Shown here one piece after another: positions 22,476-29,116 of a DNA stretch of 38,550 bases. The DNA is from Bacilli bacterium (GTDB lineage Bacteria; Bacillota_I; Bacilli_A; RFN20; CAG-631): NCBI GenBank assembly GCA_900754115.1, contig CAAEBM010000039.1, positions 1 through 38,550 of the forward strand, given 5' to 3'. The notes under the pieces are model-generated. The model was given only the letters and a program-made list of their open reading frames with translations. It made no database searches and had not been told where the DNA came from. Position 1 is the stretch's first letter. Each line of letters opens with the position of its first letter. A program made the translations under genes and the position numbers.

Positions 22476-23125
22476 TAGAAGAATGGTTAAAGGTAGATAA
22501 TGGCAATGGCTCTGGCTATGGCTATGGCAATGGCTCTGGCTATGGCAATGGCTCTGGCTATGGCTCTGGCGATGGCAATGGCTCTGGCTATGGCTATGGC
22601 AATGGCTCTGGCTATGGCTCTGGCGATGGCAATGGCTCTGGCTATGGCTATGGCAATGGTATTTCTAAATATAACAATCATTATGTATTTATAATTGATA
22701 ACATTTCAACAATTATAACAAGCATTCATGGAAATGTAGCAAAAGGTTTTATTCTAAATAAAAATTTAACTTTAGAAAAAATTTTTGTTGCAAAAGGCAA
22801 CAATAAATTTGCTCACGGAAAAACTTTAAAAGAAGCAGTGGCAGATTTACAAGAAAAGATTTTTGATGATTTAGGCATCGAAGAAAAAATAGAAATGTTT
22901 AATAAGCAATTTAATAGATTTGATAAATATATCGGTGAAGAATTTTATAAGTGGCATCACATATTAACAGGTAGTTGTACAGCTGGAAGAAATAACTTTG
23001 TTAGAGAAAATAATTTAGATTTGAAAAAACTTTATACTGTAGATGAATTTATAAAAATAACTAAGGATTCATATGGTGGAAATATAATAAAAAAATTACG
23101 TGAGGAGAAGAAAAATAATGATTGA
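22460..23125 (+). CDS. Phage protein with Gly-rich N-terminal repeat and conserved C-terminal domain
   Basis: 221 residues. Residues 14-67 are an uninterrupted alternation of Gly with Asn, Ser, Tyr or Asp, encoded by GGCNNT hexamers. Residues 70-221 form a folded domain: YVFIIDNISTIITSIHGNVA, FAHGKTLKEAVADLQEKIFD, EFYKWHHILTGSCTAGRNNF and DSYGGNIIKKL. The C-terminal part is a recurrent phage family (AHGxTLKEAxxxLQEK, EFYxWHHxLTGSC) that I have seen only as hypothetical; several relatives also carry Gly-Tyr/Ser repeats. Two His and one Cys in WHHILTGSC invite a metal or catalytic role, but none is known. It overlaps both neighbours by a few bases. Confidence 0.8.
   Translation: MEKKLIEEWLKVDNGNGSGYGYGNGSGYGNGSGYGSGDGNGSGYGYGNGSGYGSGDGNGSGYGYGNGISKYNNHYVFIIDNISTIITSIHGNVAKGFILNKNLTLEKIFVAKGNNKFAHGKTLKEAVADLQEKIFDDLGIEEKIEMFNKQFNRFDKYIGEEFYKWHHILTGSCTAGRNNFVRENNLDLKKLYTVDEFIKITKDSYGGNIIKKLREEKKNND
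22500..22658 (+). repeat. GGCNNT hexanucleotide tandem repeat
   Basis: About 26 consecutive hexamers of the form GGC-(AAT, TCT, TAT or GAT), all in frame with the host gene. Nested in them is a 54-bp higher unit (nine hexamers, residue order N-S-Y-S-D-N-S-Y-Y) seen about twice. Composition is strikingly G+C-richer than the surroundings. Loss or gain of hexamers keeps the frame, so length can vary without gene disruption. Confidence 0.95.
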
Positions 23126-23450
23126 AAAAAAAGTATATAACGGTTGGGCTTTTACCGAAAACGAAAAGGAAAAAGGTAAAATAAATAGGGAAATCTATAA
23201 AGAATTAAAAGAAAAATATAAGATATTAAAAACTTGTGATTGGGATTTTAGATATCCTATAAAAGAAGAATTAGAGCAAAATGATATTGTCTATTCAAGA
23301 AAAGCTTGTTATTTGCATGGTGAATATATGCTTTATAAAGCACCTCAAAATATAACTGAAAATGAATTGTTATTAATTTTTGACGAAGGAAATTTATGTT
23401 TTGGTGGTAGGTGTAATAGTTCTAATTATTATTATGTATGGGAGGATTAA
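23118..23450 (+). CDS. Phage accessory protein, unknown
   Basis: 110 residues, charged N-terminal helix (NEKEKGKINREIYKELKEKY) then a mixed beta region rich in Tyr and Cys (YSRKACYLHGEYMLYKAPQN; FDEGNLCFGGRCNSSNYYYV). The ATG at 23118 follows GAGGAG and overlaps the preceding stop by 8 bp; the upstream GTG is less likely. No known family. Confidence 0.68.
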   Translation: MIEKKVYNGWAFTENEKEKGKINREIYKELKEKYKILKTCDWDFRYPIKEELEQNDIVYSRKACYLHGEYMLYKAPQNITENELLLIFDEGNLCFGGRCNSSNYYYVWED

Positions 23451-23458
23451 TTGAAATA

Positions 23459-23749
23459 ATGAGTAAAAAAAATTATCAAGAAGCACTAGATAGATTAGCA
23501 AATCCACCTTACTTTAGTGATACGCATTATGAATATAAAACAGTTACTCAATCTTCAATTTTAAGAGAAGATGATTATAATACACTTCAAGAAGCTTGTG
23601 AGAAAGCTGAAAAGTACGATAGCAAAGAAAAGGTAATTGCATTTGTTGATATGTTTGGTGTAGTAAAGTGTGGTTGTTGCAAAGAACCAATTACTCATCC
23701 AAAATACGGTTCTGCAAAATATTGTTTACATTGTGGGCAGAGAATATGA
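23459..23749 (+). CDS. Small zinc-ribbon phage protein
   Basis: 96 residues. The C-terminus has a treble-clef-like zinc ribbon: VKCGCCKEPI and YCLHCGQRI supply two Cys-x2-Cys knuckles. The N-terminal part is helical (YQEALDRLANPPYF; YNTLQEACEKAEKYDSKEK). The ATG at 23459 was preferred over one at 23438 that overlaps the previous gene; GGAGG lies 13 bp upstream, a rather long spacing. Similar Cys-knuckle proteins of about this size are common in phage middle regions, without assigned roles. Confidence 0.72.
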   Translation: MSKKNYQEALDRLANPPYFSDTHYEYKTVTQSSILREDDYNTLQEACEKAEKYDSKEKVIAFVDMFGVVKCGCCKEPITHPKYGSAKYCLHCGQRI

Positions 23750-24390
23750 AACGAGCAATATTAATGAGTATTCAACCGCAATGGCTTGAAAAAATATTAA
23801 ATAGAGAAAAACTTATTGAAATACGAAAGACAATGCCTAAATGTGAATTACCTATAGATGTGTATTTGTATTGTACAAATACTCCTAAATATCATCATTT
23901 ATATGACCTAACTTACGTTAATAAAGGTGATACGTTATATGCGGTAACTCAACATAATAAATATAGTTTAGTTCCAAAAGGATTTTTAAACGGTAAAGTA
24001 GTTGCTAAATTTACTTTGAATACACTTAAAGAAGTATATTGTGAAAGACTAAATAATGGTGTTGGATATGATTATTATTATGAGCTTGAATACGGAACAA
24101 GTATTGTTGAAGAAGCAAATATTTCAGAAAACGAACTATATAATTATCTAGGTTATAAAGATCGTCCTGAAAAGGTTGGTTATGCTTGGTACATAGACAA
24201 TTTAGAAATATTTGATAAGCCAAAAGAGTTAAGTGAGTTTGTGAATAGTAGAGCATTAAGTTATGATGATTGGTTATATGGTATTTATAACGGACATAAG
24301 GGTTCAAGAAATAACTATAATTCATATTTAAATGTTTTTAGAATAAAAAGAGCGCCTCAAAGTTGGCAATATGTGGAGGTGAAAGAATGA
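23746..24390 (+). CDS. ASCH/PUA-like domain phage protein
   Basis: 214 residues. The N-terminus RAILMSIQPQWLEKILNREK then LIEIRKTMPKC is the typical opening of ASCH/EVE-type PUA-like domains, in which a small beta barrel binds modified bases or RNA. The centre has KVVAKFTLNTLKEVYCERLN and GYAWYIDNLEIFDKPKELSE, and the C-terminus FRIKRAPQSWQYVEVKE is also found in these proteins. Overlaps of 4 bp (ATGA) with both neighbours put it in a tight operon. A role in sensing modified nucleic acid or countering host defence is possible but unproven. Confidence 0.75.
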   Translation: MKRAILMSIQPQWLEKILNREKLIEIRKTMPKCELPIDVYLYCTNTPKYHHLYDLTYVNKGDTLYAVTQHNKYSLVPKGFLNGKVVAKFTLNTLKEVYCERLNNGVGYDYYYELEYGTSIVEEANISENELYNYLGYKDRPEKVGYAWYIDNLEIFDKPKELSEFVNSRALSYDDWLYGIYNGHKGSRNNYNSYLNVFRIKRAPQSWQYVEVKE

Positions 24391-24683
24391 AAATATATAA
24401 AGAAGTAGAACAAATTATGCGACACTATGATGAAATCGAAGATTTAATTGACAGATTAAGTAAAAAAACATATGGTGCGGTGGGTTTAGATTTATCGTTC
24501 GATTTTGAAAAAGCTGATTTAGTTGAATTAACAGACGATCAAATTAAGAGTTATAGAGACGACTTAAATAACAGTTTTTTAGTAGAGCAACATACGGATT
24601 ATTCGGGCTGTGATTATTACGGCTATGTATATTTTGCTACTAAAGAAAAAAATAAATTTATAAAAGTATATTTTGAATGTTGA
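24387..24683 (+). CDS. Phage accessory protein, unknown
   Basis: 98 residues: N-terminal helix (EVEQIMRHYDEIEDLIDRLS), then an acidic mixed region (LSFDFEKADLVELTDDQIKS) and an aromatic beta end (YYGYVYFATKEKNKFIKVYF). GAGGTG precedes the ATG at 24387. High acidity would fit a DNA-mimic or anti-defence protein, but this is only a composition argument. Confidence 0.68.
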   Translation: MKIYKEVEQIMRHYDEIEDLIDRLSKKTYGAVGLDLSFDFEKADLVELTDDQIKSYRDDLNNSFLVEQHTDYSGCDYYGYVYFATKEKNKFIKVYFEC

Positions 24684-24775
24684 AAAACACTAAATATACT
24701 AAAAAGGAGACAAGAAATCGAGGTGGATGTTGTGAAAGTTTATAGATATATTAAACAAAAGAAGTGTGGTAAAGA

Positions 24776-25057
24776 ATGAAAAAGAAAGTAGCTGATTTAA
24801 CAGAAAAAGAAATAGAAAAAATATGTGATAAATTTTTTGAATGTAGTAAGGAATGTCCTTTATATCGTAAAAAAGAAAACCAATATAGATTTTGTATGAC
24901 AAAAGAAGTATTAGATGGAATGAAAGACACGTTAAAATATTATAAAGAAGAAAATATAAGCGATTTTGGCGGAACAAAAGCATTTTGTGAAGAAAAAATA
25001 AAAGAATTAGAAAATGATTTACAAGAAATAGTGGAGATCGAAGAATGGGAGGAATAA
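24776..25057 (+). CDS. Cys-containing helical phage protein, unknown
   Basis: 93 residues; four Cys in ICDKFFECSKECPLYRKKEN and RFCM suggest a bound metal, followed by helices (VLDGMKDTLKYYKEEN; FCEEKIKELENDLQEIVEIE). It overlaps the acetyltransferase-like gene by 13 bp. The ribosome site is weak. Between 24684 and 24775 I see only a possible 15-residue frame starting with GTG at 24732. Confidence 0.62.
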   Translation: MKKKVADLTEKEIEKICDKFFECSKECPLYRKKENQYRFCMTKEVLDGMKDTLKYYKEENISDFGGTKAFCEEKIKELENDLQEIVEIEEWEE

Positions 25058-25398
25058 AGTTTGGAGGGTTTGCTATTTGCGGTCGTCCTATATCGCGAGT
25101 ATTAGACAACGGAAAAAATTTAGAAATTTATAGACTTTGTACGGATGGTACAAAAAATGCTTGCTCTAAATTATATTCAGCTTGCCTTAAAATAGCAAAA
25201 TCTATGGGATATGAAAAAGTAATCACATATACTTTACAAAGTGAAAATGGTGCTAGTTTAAAAGCAAGTCATTTTATTAATGATGGAGTAGCAGGAGGAA
25301 TTGAGTGGAATGGCGAGAGAAAAAGAGATTATTATGTTTCTGCAAAAGAAAAGAAAAATAGATGGGTTTATGTGTTTAAGAAAAAATTTGAAAAGTAA
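25045..25398 (+). CDS. XF1762-like GNAT-type protein, N-terminally short
   Basis: 117 residues. The segment GFAICGRPISRVLDNGKNLE, IYRLCTDGTKNACSKLYSAC and MGYEKVITYTLQSENGASLK matches the acetyltransferase-like XF1762 family common in phages. Full-length members begin with about 40 further residues, including a HRHxxP motif; here the protein starts at MGGIKFGGFAI just before the conserved GRP. No missing piece is visible upstream in another frame, so it looks like a real truncation or an alternative minimal form rather than a recent frameshift. Function in this family is unknown. Confidence 0.75.
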   Translation: MGGIKFGGFAICGRPISRVLDNGKNLEIYRLCTDGTKNACSKLYSACLKIAKSMGYEKVITYTLQSENGASLKASHFINDGVAGGIEWNGERKRDYYVSAKEKKNRWVYVFKKKFEK

Positions 25399-25409
25399 AG
25401 GAGAAAAAA

Positions 25410-25547
25410 ATGTTAAAAGTTATAAATAAATATACAAAAGAGACTTTATGTAAAAGTTATAATTATAAAGGTTTAGCAAGTTATATTTATATTAAACAGT
25501 TTCAAGGATATGTACCAAATTTATTAATAATCGTTATGGAGAAATAA
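25410..25547 (+). CDS. 45-residue phage microprotein
   Basis: Starts MLKVINKYTKETLCKSYNYK and ends LLIIVMEK. AAAGGAG lies 7 bp before the ATG, and it fills the 150-bp space between two genes, so it is probably translated. Tyr-rich, beta-prone; no known family. Confidence 0.6.
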   Translation: MLKVINKYTKETLCKSYNYKGLASYIYIKQFQGYVPNLLIIVMEK

Positions 25548-25548
25548 T

Positions 25549-26268
25549 ATGAATTTACAAGTATGTGTTCCCTACGAAAGATGTGTATATAATTGTCCTA
25601 TGTGTGTAGCAAAGGGACATAAGCATCACTACGAATTTAAAAATTTATATGTTGAAGACAAGGAAGAATACGGAAATAAATTAAGATATATAAATGATTA
25701 TAATAGAGAATATTTTGAAAATGTAATAATAACAGGAGAGTGTGATCCAACACAAAATATGGGATTTGTTAAATATATAATAGGTATGTTGAAATTATGG
25801 CATAAAGATGAGTTAAAAATCGAATTACAGACACACAATTATAATGTAAATGTAAGCGAATTGGATGATTTAGATGTATTGTCTTATTCCATTACAGATT
25901 CAAAGGCTTATTTACGTAGTTATAAATTTCCAAGATTAAAAGATAAAACAAATCGAATAGTTATTTTATTAACAAAAGAATTTGCATTTTTAAATAAAAA
26001 TAATTTTGAACCTATGGGATTTGATCAAGTCACTTTTAAAACACTTCAATATGGCGAAGATAAAGAAATCAATAAATGGATTGATGAAAATAAACTTGAA
26101 GACTTGTCAAATATCTATGATATTGTAAATGAATATAATGGTACTGATATATCAATAAGAATTGATACTTCTTGCCAAAATGCAAAAGGAAGATATAAAA
26201 TTTTAAGAAGTGATGGAAAATTATATGAAAATTGGGAATCTAAAGAGAGTTTAGAAAAGGAGGAATAA
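25549..26268 (+). CDS. Radical SAM enzyme encoded by the prophage
   Basis: 239 residues. The Cys-x3-Cys-x2-Cys motif (C12, C16, C19 in RCVYNCPMC) would ligate a 4Fe-4S cluster and SAM. ITGECDPTQN at 61-70 is the 'GE' SAM-binding strand, and LKIELQTHNYNV, LDVLSYSITDSKAYLRS and FDQVTFKTLQYG follow as barrel strands. The C-terminus (ISIRIDTSCQNAKGRYKILRSDGKLY) has a single further Cys, so no auxiliary-cluster SPASM domain is apparent. The protein is shorter than most radical SAM enzymes and matches none whose reaction I know. It lies in a run of small phage genes; there is no peptide substrate gene I can identify with certainty, though two microproteins are close. Confidence 0.85.
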   Translation: MNLQVCVPYERCVYNCPMCVAKGHKHHYEFKNLYVEDKEEYGNKLRYINDYNREYFENVIITGECDPTQNMGFVKYIIGMLKLWHKDELKIELQTHNYNVNVSELDDLDVLSYSITDSKAYLRSYKFPRLKDKTNRIVILLTKEFAFLNKNNFEPMGFDQVTFKTLQYGEDKEINKWIDENKLEDLSNIYDIVNEYNGTDISIRIDTSCQNAKGRYKILRSDGKLYENWESKESLEKEE

Positions 26269-26501
26269 TGGATACAAAAATTAAATGGATAATTGAAAGA
26301 TTATCTAAAGATGGCTCTAATACAAAAAAAGAGGTTAGAGAATATTTTAAAAATTTAGATTTAGATGAAGTAAAAGAATTAGGGGAAGAATTAATAGCAA
26401 TTGCTTATGTTATGAAATTATCAAAATTTGAAAAATTAAATGATGTCCTTAATATTTTAGATAAAAATGAAGAAGAAAATAATCAAACCTGTTCCAACTG
26501 A
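26268..26501 (+). CDS. Small helical protein after the radical SAM gene
   Basis: 77 residues, helical (IKWIIERLSKDGSNTKKEVR; LDEVKELGEELIAIAYVMKL) with a C-terminal NQTCSN. AAAGGAGG at the end of the radical SAM gene precedes its ATG, with the start overlapping by one base, so the two are translated together. It could be a partner of the enzyme; nothing proves this. Confidence 0.7.
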   Translation: MDTKIKWIIERLSKDGSNTKKEVREYFKNLDLDEVKELGEELIAIAYVMKLSKFEKLNDVLNILDKNEEENNQTCSN

Positions 26502-26619
26502 ACCAATCCGCAAAGTTTGTGGAAATTGTTATTATAACGGGTTTTGCAAGTTAAAAATAAAAGATTGCGTTTATTTGAAGGAGGAACAAAAATGCAAGAT
26601 AGAGGAATGCAAGAAATAA
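26467..26619 (+). CDS. 50-residue Cys-rich microprotein (overlapping frame)
   Basis: Starts MKKKIIKPVPTEPIRKVCGN and contains six Cys in the pattern C-x2-C, C, C, C and C across 18-48 (CGNCYYNGFC, KDCVY, KCKIEECKK). It overlaps the previous gene by 35 bp and the next by 28 bp in other frames. Cys-x2-Cys pairs suggest a zinc-binding mini-domain of the kind often found in phages (DUF-type Cys knuckle). Start-site support is weak, so it could also be chance, but the Cys spacing argues for a real product. Confidence 0.55.
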   Translation: MKKKIIKPVPTEPIRKVCGNCYYNGFCKLKIKDCVYLKEEQKCKIEECKK

Positions 26620-27068
26620 AAGAGGGTTTTTATATGAGGTATTTGAAATTAAAATTAGAATTAATAACTTTAGAACAAGAAATAGAAGTATATAAAAAAA
26701 AGTATGATCAAGAGTTGTATAGTGGAATGCATAATGTTTCCGCAATCGATTATACAAAAGTTTCTATTCCCAAACAAACCAAAGAAATTAATGAATTTTA
26801 TCAAGATTTTATTAATTTGGGAAAAGAAATCAGAAAGAAAGAAGAATATTTAACCGCAATTAAAGTTGCAGTTAATAAAATGGAAGCAGATTTTAAAAAA
26901 TATGCAGAAAAATTTAACGATTTAGAAATGAAAATTTTTATCGAAATGTATATTTATAAAAAACCACTTGTCCAAATTGCCTTGTTCAAAAGCGATGGTC
27001 AAAGATATTCTTATCGTCAAATTAGAAGACTGCACAACAATTTGAAAAAAAAGTTTGAAAATTTTTAA
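26592..27068 (+). CDS. ArpU/RinA-like late transcription regulator
   Basis: 158 residues, wholly helical. The first 100 residues are coiled-coil-like (MRYLKLKLELITLEQEIEVY; EINEFYQDFINLGKEIRKKE) and the end reads NDLEMKIFIEMYIYKKPLVQ then QRYSYRQIRRLHNNLKKKFE, a sigma-region-4-like helix-turn-helix as in phage late regulators of the ArpU/RinA/DUF1492 group. I chose the ATG at 26592 because AAGGAGG sits 7 bp upstream; the longer frame start has none. It is the last gene before the packaging genes and next to paired repeats at a promoter, the usual place of the late activator. Confidence 0.8.
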   Translation: MQDRGMQEIKEGFYMRYLKLKLELITLEQEIEVYKKKYDQELYSGMHNVSAIDYTKVSIPKQTKEINEFYQDFINLGKEIRKKEEYLTAIKVAVNKMEADFKKYAEKFNDLEMKIFIEMYIYKKPLVQIALFKSDGQRYSYRQIRRLHNNLKKKFENF

Positions 27069-27079
27069 AAAACTTTTAA

Positions 27080-27116
27080 AATGTCCTTGCAATGTCCTCT
27101 ACAAGTGTGTTATAAT
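27080..27116 (+). promoter_or_regulatory. Late promoter with paired activator repeats
   Basis: AATGTCCT occurs at 27080-27087 and 27091-27098, exactly 11 bp (one helical turn) apart, followed by an extended -10 (TGT-TATAAT, 27111-27116). No -35 consensus is present, which fits activation by the ArpU/RinA-like protein encoded just upstream. The assignment of that protein to these repeats is an inference. Confidence 0.75.
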
Positions 27117-27122
27117 AGTATC

Positions 27123-27176
27123 GGTCAAATACTGACCACTGAATCCGTCGAAAGCATCCTATGGGTGCTTTTTTTG
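27123..27176 (+). terminator. Terminator directly downstream of the late promoter
   Basis: A first hairpin GGTCA-AATAC-TGACC (27123-27137) is followed by AGCATCC-TAT-GGGTGCT (27153-27169) and seven T. It lies about 30-50 nt after the predicted late start, before the first late gene. It either ends leftover early transcription or holds back late transcription until antitermination. Confidence 0.75.
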
Positions 27177-27194
27177 TTGCATAGAGGAGGAATT

Positions 27195-28694
27195 ATGAAA
27201 ATTATAAATTTAAAAATTGATGTTTTGAAACCATATGATAAAAATCCAAGAAAAAATAAAGAGGCAGTAAAGTATGTAGCTGAAAGTATAAAAGAATTTG
27301 GATTTAAACAACCAATTGTAATTGACAAAAATAATGTTATTGTTTGTGGACATACAAGATTGCTTGCTGCAAAACAATTAGGTTTAAAAGAAGTGCCTTG
27401 TATTTTGGCAGATGATTTAACCAAAGAACAAATTAATGCTTACAGATTAGTAGATAATAAAACAAATGAATTTGCAGAATGGGATAACGAATTGCTAAAA
27501 GAAGAATTATTTAAATTACCAAGTCTAAATATGAAATTATTTGGCTTTGAAGAGGAACAAAAAGAAGAACAAATTGCAGAAGAAGATAATTATGAAGAAC
27601 CAGAACAATTAGAACCAATTGTTAAAAAAGGGCAAGTTTGGCAATTAGGGGCGCATAGGTTAATGTGTGGCGATAGTACCGATCCTTTAAATATTAAACT
27701 ATTAATGGACGGCAAAAAGGCTGATTTAGTGTTTACGGATCCACCTTATGGAATGAAAAAAGAAAAAGACGGCGTATTAAATGACAACTTAAATTTTGAC
27801 GATTTACTAGAGTTTAATAAACAATGGATCCCGTTAACGTTTGATGCTTTAAAAGATAATGGCAGTTGGTATTGCTGGGGCATTGACGAGCCTTTAATGG
27901 ACATATACAGCAATATATTAAAACCTATGATTAAACAAAATAAAATTACTTTTAGAAACCTTATAACTTGGGACAAAGGCGACGCTGGTGCTGGCGGTGT
28001 ATCATTTATGGGTAAAGAGGGGTTAAGAAGTTATCCAGTAAGTGACGAAAAGTGTTTATTTGTAATGTGTGGAGTGCAAGGATTTAACAACAACAAAGAA
28101 CACTATAACGAGGCATACGATGGCATAAGGGTATATTTAGAGCAAGAGGCTAAAAAGGTAAATTTAACAAGCAAAAAACTAACCGAAATAACTGGCGTTC
28201 AAATGTATGGGCATTGGTTTACAAAATCACAATTTACAATTATACCAGAACAACATTATTTAAAATTACAAGACTACTATAAAGGGCAAGCGTTTGAGTT
28301 ACCTTATAATGAATTGGGTAAATTACTAAAAGAAACCTCACAAGAATATAAAGACTTAAAAACGGCAGTAATGGAAAGTAGAGCATACTTTGACAACACC
28401 CACGATAATATGAAAAGCGTTTGGGAGTTTGGTAGAACAAAAGGAACTGAAAGAGAATTATGTGGCGGACACGCAACGCCAAAACCTATTGCATTATGCA
28501 GCCGTGCTATTAAGTCAAGTAGTAGAGAGGGCGAAATAGTACTAGACGTTTTCGGTGGTAGTGGCAGCACATTAATAGCGTGCGAACAATTAAACCGCAA
28601 GTGCTATATGATGGAATTAGATGAGCATTATTGTGATGTTATTATAAATCGTTGGGAAAGTTTTACTAGAAAGAAAGCAGAGTTGATAGAATAA
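27195..28694 (+). CDS. ParB-domain DNA adenine methyltransferase (beta class)
   Basis: 499 residues. Residues 1-90 are a ParB/sulfiredoxin-like nuclease domain (DKNPRKNKEAVKYVAESIKE; VIVCGHTRLLAAKQLG). Residues 145-499 are an N6-adenine methyltransferase with DPPYG at 182-186 before the SAM motif DVFGGSGST near 451, which is the order of the beta class. Such ParB-methylase fusions are typical first genes of phage packaging operons. AGAGGAGG precedes the ATG at 27195. The central recognition part (about 27,700-28,500) is visibly less AT-biased and uses GAC/AAC/GGC more than its ends, as if a block had been swapped in. One-base overlap with the next gene. Confidence 0.92.
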   Translation: MKIINLKIDVLKPYDKNPRKNKEAVKYVAESIKEFGFKQPIVIDKNNVIVCGHTRLLAAKQLGLKEVPCILADDLTKEQINAYRLVDNKTNEFAEWDNELLKEELFKLPSLNMKLFGFEEEQKEEQIAEEDNYEEPEQLEPIVKKGQVWQLGAHRLMCGDSTDPLNIKLLMDGKKADLVFTDPPYGMKKEKDGVLNDNLNFDDLLEFNKQWIPLTFDALKDNGSWYCWGIDEPLMDIYSNILKPMIKQNKITFRNLITWDKGDAGAGGVSFMGKEGLRSYPVSDEKCLFVMCGVQGFNNNKEHYNEAYDGIRVYLEQEAKKVNLTSKKLTEITGVQMYGHWFTKSQFTIIPEQHYLKLQDYYKGQAFELPYNELGKLLKETSQEYKDLKTAVMESRAYFDNTHDNMKSVWEFGRTKGTERELCGGHATPKPIALCSRAIKSSSREGEIVLDVFGGSGSTLIACEQLNRKCYMMELDEHYCDVIINRWESFTRKKAELIE

Positions 28695-29116
28695 TGGCTA
28701 GGGAAGATTTAATTCCTTTCAATAAGTTAAGTGAAGCGGAACACAAGGCAATAGCAAGTCGAGGTGGACAGGCTAGTGTTAAAGCTAGAAGAGCTAAAAA
28801 AACAATGCAAGAAATGCTTACTGTTTTGATGTCTGCAAAAATAAAAGATCCTAAATTAATTCAAAAATTAGCAGATAAAGGTGTTAAGCCCAAAGATATG
28901 AACAATCAATCTGCAGTATTAGTAGGTCAAATGTTAAAAGCCATTAATGGGGATACTAAAGCAGCAAAATTTATTAGAGATACGTTAGGAGAAAACCCTA
29001 ATAAAGTCCAAGTTGAATTTAATACAAATGGAACAACAGAAGCAATTATTTTAAAACTTGAGGAACGAAAGAATGGATTTGATGAAGAAAGAGAAGACGC
29101 CACTAATAGTAACTGA
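28694..29116 (+). CDS. Probable terminase small subunit
   Basis: 140 residues: a helical N-terminus with EAEHKAIASRGGQASVKARR, an Arg/Lys-rich patch and a C-terminal linker (NTNGTTEAIILKLEERKNGF). Its position immediately before and overlapping the terminase large-subunit gene by 44 bp is that of TerS, which recognises the packaging site. The protein family (SRGGxASVxARR) is known from phages; classical TerS helix-turn-helix is not obvious, so the call rests mainly on position. Confidence 0.7.
   Translation: MAREDLIPFNKLSEAEHKAIASRGGQASVKARRAKKTMQEMLTVLMSAKIKDPKLIQKLADKGVKPKDMNNQSAVLVGQMLKAINGDTKAAKFIRDTLGENPNKVQVEFNTNGTTEAIILKLEERKNGFDEEREDATNSN

Noticed and set aside
22487..22694. Frames in other registers over the hexamer repeat (Ala-Met and Ala-Ile/Arg repeats)
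   Set aside because: They are by-products of the stop-free GGCNNT repeat; only the Gly-X frame continues into a conserved domain.
24732..24779. 15-residue frame with a GTG start and GAGGTGG upstream
   Set aside because: Too short to judge; the ribosome site could be a remnant. Kept only as a remark.
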